Shown here: in pieces, positions 27,707 to 34,633 of the stretch
Position numbering within the stretch: position 1 is the first letter of the stretch
Layout of the letters: each line of letters starts with the position of its first letter
Assembly: GCF_003201815.1 (NCBI RefSeq)
Contig: NZ_QJKB01000013.1
Coordinates: 2,390 to 66,389, forward strand
DNA: 64,000 bases
Direction: 5' to 3'
Origin: Undibacterium pigrum
GTDB lineage: Bacteria > Pseudomonadota > Gammaproteobacteria > Burkholderiales > Burkholderiaceae_D
The notes under the pieces: model-generated
Databases searched by the model: none
The model's input: the letters and a program-made list of their open reading frames with translations, nothing else
Told to the model about the DNA's origin: nothing
Translations under genes and position numbers: made by a program

Positions 27707-29005
27707 TCAAGTTTCTTTAGCTGGACTGTTAATTAAGGTCACAACCCTGTTCGCGTAGGGTAAATTCACCTTTTGCTCTTGTAAAACCTGCCACAAAGCG
27801 AGGTTGACCGCAGACATGACGCTGGAGCGGCCGTTTTCAGGATCAGATATCCAGAAGCCTACCCGCAAATCAAAACCATCTGTGCCAAATTTCAATAAAT
27901 AAGCTGATGGTGCCGGGTCGGCGCAAACGCGTTCTACTGTCGCTGCAGCCTGGCCGAGCAAAGGCAGTACCGTGTTCAGGTCAGTCTCGTAGCCGACAGT
28001 CAAATCTGTCCACATTGCCACCGTACGGTCGCTCAAAGAATAATTTTGCACTGGCGAAGATACCAGCATCTCATTCGGGATGACGGCTTCCCCACCGTCC
28101 TGGCCCTGCAACACTGTATAACGGGTATTGATCTGGGTAACCCGGCCACTGAATTTATCGACCGTGATCATATCGCCTATGGACATGCTGCGATCAAGCA
28201 GGATGATGAAACCAGACACATAGCTGCTGGTAATTTTTTGCAAGCCAAAGCCCAGACCTACACCAAGGGCGCCACCAAATACCGACAATACTGTCAGGTC
28301 TATGCCAACCAGGGTCAGACTGATAAGAATGGCCAGCAAGATCAGCACAGCCCTGCCGACACGGGACAATACAACTTTCAGGGAAGTGTGCGCATTTGGC
28401 AAGAGCATCAAACGCGTTTCCAGAGCTGCACTGGCCCACATGGCGACAACCAGGGTCACGACAACCGAAGCCACCGCCTGGAGTATGGTCAGTATGGATA
28501 CCTTGTTTTTACCTATTGGTAAAAATACCTCATCCAGCCCGGTATACAACTCCTGGCCCAAGCCGGTGAAATGCAATACCACGCCCAGCCAGACCAGGCC
28601 GGCGAACAGTTTTTCAAATACAGCGAGGAAATTACCGATGGAACCATTGCGGGCAAAGGTCTGGCGCACCACATAGAAACCAAAGCGTATCAGGGCCAGC
28701 GAGCCAATAATCGGAAATAGCAAGGACAGCAAATGCGTATGCTGCCATTTACCTAAAATCATTTTTGCAATCAGAATAAAAATCAGGGCCAGCGCGGGCG
28801 AAAGCACGCGGGTAAAACTTTCCACACCCAGCCTGACGACGCCAGAATTAGCGTCAGTAGTGCTGAAGCTGCGCCTGAGCGCACGCGACAAGACCCATGC
28901 CAGGCTAAAGCACAAGGCGACTGCCCCTATTTGCCAGTAAAAATCCGGCTGTCCTAAATCCTTCGATAAGTCAGACAATAAACTGGCAAGTAAGGGCGTA
29001 CTCAT
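27707..29005 (-). CDS. MscS-family mechanosensitive ion channel
   Basis: A 432-residue inner-membrane channel. Several hydrophobic helices precede the pore helix and beta domain in GGALGVGLGFGLQKITSSYV. The next blocks are GDMITVDKFSGRVTQINTRY and PNEMLVSSPVQNYS, which mark the MscS fold. It has more N-terminal helices than E. coli MscS. No ribosome site is seen before ATG 29005. The closest role is release of solutes under osmotic downshock. Confidence 0.92.
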   Translation of the reverse strand: MSTPLLASLLSDLSKDLGQPDFYWQIGAVALCFSLAWVLSRALRRSFSTTDANSGVVRLGVESFTRVLSPALALIFILIAKMILGKWQHTHLLSLLFPIIGSLALIRFGFYVVRQTFARNGSIGNFLAVFEKLFAGLVWLGVVLHFTGLGQELYTGLDEVFLPIGKNKVSILTILQAVASVVVTLVVAMWASAALETRLMLLPNAHTSLKVVLSRVGRAVLILLAILISLTLVGIDLTVLSVFGGALGVGLGFGLQKITSSYVSGFIILLDRSMSIGDMITVDKFSGRVTQINTRYTVLQGQDGGEAVIPNEMLVSSPVQNYSLSDRTVAMWTDLTVGYETDLNTVLPLLGQAAATVERVCADPAPSAYLLKFGTDGFDLRVGFWISDPENGRSSVMSAVNLALWQVLQEQKVNLPYANRVVTLINSPAKET

Positions 29006-29077
29006 AGGGGGTACTTATAGTGCGTACTCGTGGATAAGGAAATAAAAGTTGGTCTTCAGCTCAGGTCAGCGCCAGAA

Positions 29078-30385
29078 TTAATCTTCTTCGGCTTCTGTAG
29101 CGACTTCTTCCACAACAACTTTGGCTGGCGCTTTTTTGCGTTCCAGTATCGCGGCAAAGAAACCATCAGTCTGGTGCAGATGCGGGTATAGCTTCAGATA
29201 GTCACCCATTTCCAGATCCACTTTTTGTTCAGCCAACACTTGTGAAGCTGGCACCAGTGCATAGTCTGCATGCTCAGCCAGGAATGCCTGGACTATGCCT
29301 TCATTTTCTTCATCGAGAATACTGCAGGTTGCATATACCAGACGACCACCCGGTTTCACCATGCGCGCAGCACTGGCCAGGATGGAAGCCTGTTTGACAT
29401 TCAACTCTGCCACGCCTTCTGGTGTCTGACGCCATTTGACATCAGGATTGCGGCGCAAGGTACCCAGTCCGCTGCAAGGAGCATCGACCAGTACGCGGTC
29501 CAGCTTGCCTGCCAGACGTTTGATCTTGGCATCTTTTTCATGCGCGATGACGACAGGATGTACATTCGACAAGCCACTGCGCGCCATACGTGGCTTCAGT
29601 TTGGCCAGGCGTTTTTCAGAAATATCAAAAGCGTACAAACGGCCAGTGTTACGCATCAATGCGCCCAGCGCCAGGGTCTTACCACCAGCACCGGCGCAGA
29701 AATCCGCCACCATTTCACCGCGCTTGGCACCAACCAACTGGGCCAGCAACTGACTGCCTTCATCCTGCACTTCTATCGTGCCGTCTTTAAACAAAGGCAG
29801 ATTCTGGATGGATGGTTTTTTGCGTACGCGCAAACCCGTGCTTGAATACGGTGTAGGCTCGGCGATGATAGGAGCCTGTGCCAATGTCGTGATGACGGTT
29901 TCGCGATCACCTTTGATAGTGTTGACGCGCAAATCCAGCGGTGCCGGAGTGTTGAGCGACATGGCCAGTGCCAGGGCATCTTCTTCACCAAAGCGCTCCA
30001 GCAATTTTGTCCACAGCCATTCTGGCAAATTGGCCTTCATCATCAAAGGCAGGTGCGTGCGGTCAATTTCCATGACGCGTTGCAGCCAGGCGGTTTCATC
30101 TTCCGTCAAACCACCCAGGGAATCGACACCAACCGCATCAGCCAGGCCCAGCAGGCTGAGGCGGCGCATAGGTGAACCTATGCCAGACTCAGAAAAATTG
30201 GTGTAGACCGCTTTATTGCGCAGCAATCCATAGACAGCCTCCGCAACCACGCCACGTTCACGTGAGCCCAGGCGTGGGTGATCACGGAAATAACGCGACA
30301 AAGTGCCATCTGCCGGGCCGGTAAAACGCAAAATCTCACGTAATACTTCTTCGGTATTGACGAGTATGGCTGGAGGTAATCTCAT
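29078..30385 (-). CDS. RsmB-type 16S rRNA (cytosine-5) methyltransferase
   Basis: A 435-residue SAM-dependent RNA methylase of the RsmB/NOP family. The SAM-binding block DFCAGAGGKTLALGAL, the motif IV cysteine in DAPCSGLGTLRRNPDVKWR, and the motif VI catalytic cysteine in YATCSILDEENE are all present. The N-terminal helical region lacks a clear full NusB domain. A C-terminal Glu-rich tail is present. A strong ribosome site (GAAGGAAG) precedes ATG 30385. It probably modifies C967-type positions in 16S rRNA. Confidence 0.88.
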   Translation of the reverse strand: MRLPPAILVNTEEVLREILRFTGPADGTLSRYFRDHPRLGSRERGVVAEAVYGLLRNKAVYTNFSESGIGSPMRRLSLLGLADAVGVDSLGGLTEDETAWLQRVMEIDRTHLPLMMKANLPEWLWTKLLERFGEEDALALAMSLNTPAPLDLRVNTIKGDRETVITTLAQAPIIAEPTPYSSTGLRVRKKPSIQNLPLFKDGTIEVQDEGSQLLAQLVGAKRGEMVADFCAGAGGKTLALGALMRNTGRLYAFDISEKRLAKLKPRMARSGLSNVHPVVIAHEKDAKIKRLAGKLDRVLVDAPCSGLGTLRRNPDVKWRQTPEGVAELNVKQASILASAARMVKPGGRLVYATCSILDEENEGIVQAFLAEHADYALVPASQVLAEQKVDLEMGDYLKLYPHLHQTDGFFAAILERKKAPAKVVVEEVATEAEED

Positions 30386-30455
30386 GCTGCTTCCTTCTAA
30401 TATGCTGATATGGCCCGGACGGGCCTTGTTACTATTTTTACTATGTAATACGGAT

Positions 30456-30476
30456 AAAAACCGCTTGAGCGGTTTT
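30456..30476 (-). terminator. Terminator of purN
   Basis: AAAACCGCT and AGCGGTTTT arms with a two-base loop in the formal stem, followed on the minus strand by T residues. It lies 25 bp after the purN stop and separates it from the methylase gene. Confidence 0.8.
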
Positions 30477-30500
30477 ACTGATGCTGGCTAACCTGGCTTA

Positions 30501-31106
30501 TCAGTTACTGATATGAACACGGTTGCCATCGATACGCAATTTACCTTCGACAAATTGCAATACGGCGCGCGGATAAATCTGATGTTCTTGTTCAAGTACG
30601 CGGTGTGACAGCGTGTCTTCGGTATCATCGCCAAGCACAGGCACGACTGCCTGGGCGACGATAGGGCCATGATCCAGTTCGGCAGTCACAAAATGCACGG
30701 TGACGCCATGCACTTTGACACCAGCATCAATCGCCTGCTGATGCGTTGCCAGACCGACAAAACTAGGTAACAGGGATGGATGGATATTCAACATCCTGCC
30801 CGCATAATGCTCGACAAACCCTGCCGTCAGTATGCGCATGAAACCAGCCAAAACCACCAGATCAGGGGTAAATTCATCTATCTTTGCCTGCAATGCGGCA
30901 TCAAATGCCTCACGCGTGGCAAATTGCTTGCTGACTACGACTGCAGTTGGAATACCGCGACTGGCGGCATATTCCAGACCACCAGCATCAGCACGGTTAC
31001 TGATGACAGCCGCGATTTGCGCAGGCCATTGCTGCTTTGCAGCGGCTTCAACGATGGCTTGCATATTGCTGCCACGACCAGAAATGAGGATAACAATCTT
31101 TTTCAT
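30501..31106 (-). CDS. purN: Phosphoribosylglycinamide formyltransferase
   Basis: A 201-residue purine synthesis enzyme that formylates GAR. ATG 31106 (MKKIVILISGRGSNMQAIVE) fits the family; an upstream in-frame start would add 22 residues of no recognisable content. The catalytic Asn and His are in NIHPSLLPSF and the Asp in TAELDHGPIVAQ. There is no good ribosome site. A -10-like TACAAT ends only six bases before the ATG, so the transcript may be nearly leaderless. Confidence 0.93.
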   Translation of the reverse strand: MKKIVILISGRGSNMQAIVEAAAKQQWPAQIAAVISNRADAGGLEYAASRGIPTAVVVSKQFATREAFDAALQAKIDEFTPDLVVLAGFMRILTAGFVEHYAGRMLNIHPSLLPSFVGLATHQQAIDAGVKVHGVTVHFVTAELDHGPIVAQAVVPVLGDDTEDTLSHRVLEQEHQIYPRAVLQFVEGKLRIDGNRVHISN

Positions 31107-31140
31107 GGCGGCATTGTACCGCTGACAGGGGTCTAGCCCC

Positions 31141-31171
31141 AAATAAAAATGCCGATAATTACTTACCGGCA
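31141..31171 (-). terminator. Terminator of the RNase-inhibitor operon
   Basis: TGCCG and CGGCA arms (31150-31171) with a 12-base loop, followed on the minus strand by TTTTTATTT. It lies 36 bp after the barstar-like gene. Confidence 0.6.
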
Positions 31172-31206
31172 CCTATTATACAGACTATTAAAACACCATC
31201 GAAATA

Positions 31207-31629
31207 CTATTCGAAAGAGTAAAACACGCGGAAAGCGACTTTTCTGTCCGCCCAGAAATCTGCCGCGTCGCGGAAAACGTCGAGCAGGGTTTCACGCGCT
31301 TCCTTGTCAAATTTTTGCGTATTTGGCAATTGCTCAAGCACAATCAGAAAGCCGGGCTGTGGCCCTGCCTTATAAATCATGTCGGTCAGGCAGTCTGACA
31401 AGGCATCCAGATTGCGGCACATGGGTTTGGGGAAGCCAAAAGACAGGGCGATCTTGCCCACCACCTGCTGTTTGGTGGCCGCTTCCAGGCAATAGGCATA
31501 CAGGAAATGCTGGCCGAGCTTGTTCGCCTCAGCCTGCAAATCCTGAACGCGAAAAGCCCGTATGGATTGCACCAGGTTTGACGGCACCGTTGCCAATAAA
31601 TCCATTTCCCCCTCGATTGCTGAGATCAT
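31207..31629 (-). CDS. Barstar family RNase inhibitor
   Basis: A 140-residue cytosolic protein. The C-terminal 90 residues match the barstar fold: the hydrophobic GKIALSFGFPKPMCRNLDAL, DCLTDMI, the strand GFLIVLEQL, then the helix ETLLDVFRDAADFWADR and the final VAFRVFYSFE. Barstar binds the active site of barnase-type RNases. It lacks a signal peptide and sits 31 bp downstream of the RNase gene, as expected for the cognate inhibitor that protects the producing cell. The N-terminal 45 residues are extra. Confidence 0.87.
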   Translation of the reverse strand: MISAIEGEMDLLATVPSNLVQSIRAFRVQDLQAEANKLGQHFLYAYCLEAATKQQVVGKIALSFGFPKPMCRNLDALSDCLTDMIYKAGPQPGFLIVLEQLPNTQKFDKEARETLLDVFRDAADFWADRKVAFRVFYSFE

Positions 31630-31634
31630 ATTTA

Positions 31635-31675
31635 CTCTTTAATAATTTACTCTTTAAGATCTATTCTTTAATCCT
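31635..31675. repeat. Three TCTTTAA copies between RNase and inhibitor genes
   Basis: TCTTTAA occurs three times with short spacers in the junction between the two genes, partly inside the 3' end of the RNase gene. It may reflect slippage. Confidence 0.5.
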
Positions 31676-32038
31676 GCGAAAACTCTCATAGTGGTCTTCG
31701 GTGTAATAGTATTCACCTGAAGTCTGAGGGTCTGCTCCGGCAATAATGCGGCGCACGCCACGATTACGGGCGCGCGGTGTTTTCACTGTATACTCATGAT
31801 AATAACCACGCTTTTGCTTCGGTAATCTGGATTCATAATTACCGAACACCACACCATCCTTGTCATAAGGAAATGGCCCGCCCTGCTTGATCAGTTTCAA
31901 GGTAGTTTGTGCTTCTTTAGGCAATTCGGTAACAGCAATCTTGCCCAGATTATTAGTGTCTTTGGCAAAACTGCTTACAGCCAGAAAAGCAAGCGCCAGG
32001 AATACCAGCCATTTTTTGAAAAATGTTGGATTTATCAT
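31661..32038 (-). CDS. Secreted barnase-type ribonuclease
   Basis: A 125-residue exported RNase of the guanyl-specific N1/T1 (barnase) family. ATG 32038 starts MINPTFFKKWLVFLALAFLA, a signal peptide ending near SSFA; an in-frame GTG at 32056 is an alternative. The mature part has KDGVVFGNYESRLPKQ, then the general-base Glu in YYHEYTV, the Arg residues in RGVRRIIAG, and the general-acid His in YTEDHYESFRRI. These correspond to barnase Glu73, Arg83, Arg87 and His102. The inhibitor gene follows immediately. Its likely role is nucleotide scavenging or killing of competitors. Confidence 0.88.
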   Translation of the reverse strand: MINPTFFKKWLVFLALAFLAVSSFAKDTNNLGKIAVTELPKEAQTTLKLIKQGGPFPYDKDGVVFGNYESRLPKQKRGYYHEYTVKTPRARNRGVRRIIAGADPQTSGEYYYTEDHYESFRRIKE

Positions 32039-32187
32039 TATTTTGTCTATCCGCACATGCTTGAACAGGGCATAGATTAACGGTTTGTCGATGATGAATC
32101 AACCACTGTTGCAGATGTTACAATGTAGCAAGTCAGCTAGCTGTTTCATTCACAACAAAGATGCTATCCAGCAATAATTCCTGAGCA

Positions 32188-33390
32188 TCAGGCAGGTCGC
32201 ACCGCCGTATCAACGCCAAAGAAATGCAGGACATCATCCATTCTGGCACGGGTATCGCGCCGCCCAAGAGCGATTAATTCCTTGGTATAGGTAGATTCAA
32301 ACAACAGATAAGAAGCCAGTGCCGACCCACGTGCCTCGGTCGCGCCTATGCCACCCAGCATGGTGCGCACAGGCAAAGGCAGGCTATTGGTATGACGGCT
32401 GGCAATTTCATCCAGGCGCTCAGATGGCGCAATGACCAGCAAGTCCACTGGCCGCAATGGTGTTTTTTCCAGCAACTCTGGCGGCAGCATGGACAAGGTC
32501 TTGTTGATGCGCATCAGCCTCTCTATATCCACAGCCAGGCTGTCAAGGAAAATGCTGGACAAGGCATGACCGGCAATTTGCGCCAGACTGGGGTATCTGG
32601 CCGTCTCGGTATTGACGCTGGGTGGCTCAGTCAAGCGCCCTGCGCCTACGATCAAGACTTTTTGTGCTCCCAGATGAATGGCTGGTGAGATGGGTGCGAG
32701 CTGGCGCATGGAACCATCACCGCAATACTCCATACGCCCGCCCCAGTTCAGTGGCACGGCCGGAAAGATAAAAGGGATGGCAGCGGATGCCAGCAAATGT
32801 TGGACACCAATAAAATCACGCTGCGCAAGGCGCTGGCTCCTGACCCAGGGCTCAATATCCGCCAGGGTCTGGTAAAAGGTCAGATGCTGGCCAGCGGTAT
32901 AAGAAGATGCCGTGACTGCCAGTGCATGCAGGCTGCCATTGCTGAATGCAGCATCCAGACTACTCAAGTCCAGCATGCGGGTCAGCAGTGCTTCCAGCGG
33001 AGAATTATCAAGCAATGAGTTGGGTGGCGCCTTGCGCCATTTATTCAGCAGCCAGCCAAATGACCACAGCGTTAGCCAGCGTGCGCCACTACGCATGACC
33101 CCCAGAGAATCCGCCCGGTACACTTGCGCCGCTTCGAAATTTTCCCAGATATGCAGCATGCGCCCGACTGCATCAGCAAAATTATCAGCGCCACAAGCGA
33201 GCGAGGTGGCATTGATCGCCCCAGCCGAAGTACCGCAGATAATGCCAAAAGGATTGCTGGCAGGATGCCAGCCAGACTCCACCAGTATCGCCGAGATTTC
33301 ATGAAGCACACCAACCTGATAGGCCGCACGCGCCCCACCGCCAGTCAAGATCAATCCTGTTCCCGCATTATTACTCGTTTGTGTAGGCAT
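32188..33390 (-). CDS. Patatin-like phospholipase
   Basis: A 400-residue predicted lipid acyl hydrolase. The oxyanion motif is GGGARAAYQVG, the nucleophile elbow is GTSAGAINA and the catalytic Asp is in CGDGSMRQ, giving the Ser-Asp dyad. No signal peptide is present. The C-terminal 150 residues are of the bacterial patatin-like type without a known domain. The ATG follows directly after a terminator-like hairpin and T-run, and no ribosome site is present, so the start and expression are uncertain. Confidence 0.9.
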   Translation of the reverse strand: MPTQTSNNAGTGLILTGGGARAAYQVGVLHEISAILVESGWHPASNPFGIICGTSAGAINATSLACGADNFADAVGRMLHIWENFEAAQVYRADSLGVMRSGARWLTLWSFGWLLNKWRKAPPNSLLDNSPLEALLTRMLDLSSLDAAFSNGSLHALAVTASSYTAGQHLTFYQTLADIEPWVRSQRLAQRDFIGVQHLLASAAIPFIFPAVPLNWGGRMEYCGDGSMRQLAPISPAIHLGAQKVLIVGAGRLTEPPSVNTETARYPSLAQIAGHALSSIFLDSLAVDIERLMRINKTLSMLPPELLEKTPLRPVDLLVIAPSERLDEIASRHTNSLPLPVRTMLGGIGATEARGSALASYLLFESTYTKELIALGRRDTRARMDDVLHFFGVDTAVRPA

Positions 33391-33417
33391 AAAAAAAGGG
33401 CAAATCCAGATTTGCCC
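33391..33417 (-). terminator. Terminator-like hairpin abutting the patatin start codon
   Basis: GGGCAAATC/GATTTGCCC (33398-33417, formal two-base loop) followed on the minus strand by seven T, directly before ATG 33390. It may end transcription from the dehydrogenase gene upstream. Confidence 0.7.
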
Positions 33418-33533
33418 TAGTGTAGTAGCCCCCTAGCAATTTGTCATGCTGCACGGCACAGTGAAAGAATCATGCTCTGCAAATACAACAACCATCCTGA
33501 ATCGCATGTTCTGCTCTCAACATACTGAGGCGC

Positions 33534-33656
33534 GTGAAGCGTTGAGAAAGCGTAGCGAGCGGCCTTAGTTTTAGTTAAGAAGCGCAACCGTACTTTAGTA
33601 CGGTGAGCATCGCAGGCTAAAAATAAGGTCGCGCAGTAGCTTTATCAACACTTCAC
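33534..33656. repeat. Long palindromic repeat element, copy 1
   Basis: A 123-bp imperfect inverted repeat with outer arms GTGAAGCGTTGAGAAAGC and GCTTTATCAACACTTCAC. An inner stem ACCGTACT/AGTACGGT is followed by GAGCAT. It shares the blocks GTAGCGAGCG, GCGCAA, TGAGCAT and TCGCGCAGTA, in the same order, with the element at 44641-44796. The stop codon of the dehydrogenase lies in its right arm. No ORF. Confidence 0.8.
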
Positions 33657-34411
33657 TTGGGTTGCATGCGTATGGCTCCGTCTAAGCGGATAGTTTCCCC
33701 ATTCAACATCACATTCTCAATAATCGACTTGGCCAGATTCGCATACTCATCCGGTTTGCCCAGGCGAGGAGGAAACGGCACCATCTTGCCCAGCGCATCC
33801 TGCACTTCTTGCGGCATGCCCAGTAGCATGGGTGTTTCAAAAATGCCAGGCGCAATCGTCATGACGCGGATGCCGCTGCGTGACAGATCACGTGCCATAG
33901 GCAAAGTCAGGCCAACCACTGCAGCCTTGGAGGATGCATAAGCTGCCTGACCAATCTGGCCATCATAAGCAGCAACCGATGCTGTATTGATGATGACGCC
34001 GCGTTCACCATGTTCCGCAGCTTCTGTCTTGCCCATGGCATCTGCTGCCAGACGGCACATATTGAAAGTACCGATGAGGTTGATATTGACCACGCGCTGG
34101 AATACATCCAGTGGATGCGGGCCATCTTTGCCCACTGTCTTGATGGCAGGAGCAACACCGGCGCAATTGACCAGGCCGCGCAGAGTACCCAGAGAAGCTG
34201 CCGCCTCGACGACTGCTTTGCCATCGGCCTCGGCAGTCACATCGCATTTGACAAACTTGCCACCCAGCTCAGCGGCCAGCGCCTCACCTGCTTCTACCTG
34301 CACATCAGCCAGCACGACCTTGCCGCCATTGGCAACGATCATTTTTGCAGTAGCTGCGCCCAGACCGGAAGCACCGCCAGTAATAATAAATACATGATTT
34401 TGAATTTGCAT
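33653..34411 (-). CDS. SDR-family 3-hydroxyacyl-CoA dehydrogenase (type II/HSD10-like)
   Basis: A 252-residue NAD-dependent dehydrogenase. The cofactor loop is TGGASGLGAATA, the Asp for NAD is in LADVQVE, and the active-site Ser, Tyr and Lys are in INTASVAAYDGQIGQAAYASSKAA. The C-terminal block APGIFETPML and FPPRLGKPDEYA match type II 3-hydroxyacyl-CoA dehydrogenases, which act in isoleucine degradation and related beta-oxidation. A 20-bp palindrome about 95 bp upstream resembles LiuR operators, which fits a branched-chain degradation role. Confidence 0.88.
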   Translation of the reverse strand: MQIQNHVFIITGGASGLGAATAKMIVANGGKVVLADVQVEAGEALAAELGGKFVKCDVTAEADGKAVVEAAASLGTLRGLVNCAGVAPAIKTVGKDGPHPLDVFQRVVNINLIGTFNMCRLAADAMGKTEAAEHGERGVIINTASVAAYDGQIGQAAYASSKAAVVGLTLPMARDLSRSGIRVMTIAPGIFETPMLLGMPQEVQDALGKMVPFPPRLGKPDEYANLAKSIIENVMLNGETIRLDGAIRMQPK

Positions 34412-34506
34412 GTTTGTCTCTCCAAGCTATTGTCTATAAGCACATTAATCGGATTGTAAGGGTGGCATTACCTACCCCACTATTACGTCACTACATCATT
34501 ACGCTA

Positions 34507-34526
34507 TGACGTTTACGTAAACGTCA
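34507..34526 (-). promoter_or_regulatory. Perfect 20-bp palindrome upstream of the dehydrogenase (LiuR-like operator)
   Basis: TGACGTTTACGTAAACGTCA is an exact palindrome 96 bp before the dehydrogenase start. As I recall them, LiuR (MerR family) sites for branched-chain amino acid catabolism in proteobacteria contain the ACGT/TTACGTAA pattern; I have not searched this. Confidence 0.55.
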
Positions 34527-34561
34527 CATCCTTCTATTGTAGCGAATATTCATGTCCGGGC

Positions 34562-34602
34562 AAAAATAAAAAAGTGGCAGCGATATATATTCGCTGCCAC
34601 TT
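34562..34602 (-). terminator. Terminator of hppA
   Basis: A perfect 12-bp stem (AAGTGGCAGCGA/TCGCTGCCACTT) with a seven-base loop, then TTTTTATTTTTG on the minus strand. It is 32 bp past the hppA stop. Confidence 0.9.
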
Positions 34603-34633
34603 CTGTATTACTTTCTTTCAGACAGGCTGCTGC

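Noticed and set aside
31207..32038. Classic intracellular toxin-antitoxin pair
   Set aside because: The RNase has a signal peptide, so it acts outside the cytoplasm; the pair fits secreted RNase plus immunity better.
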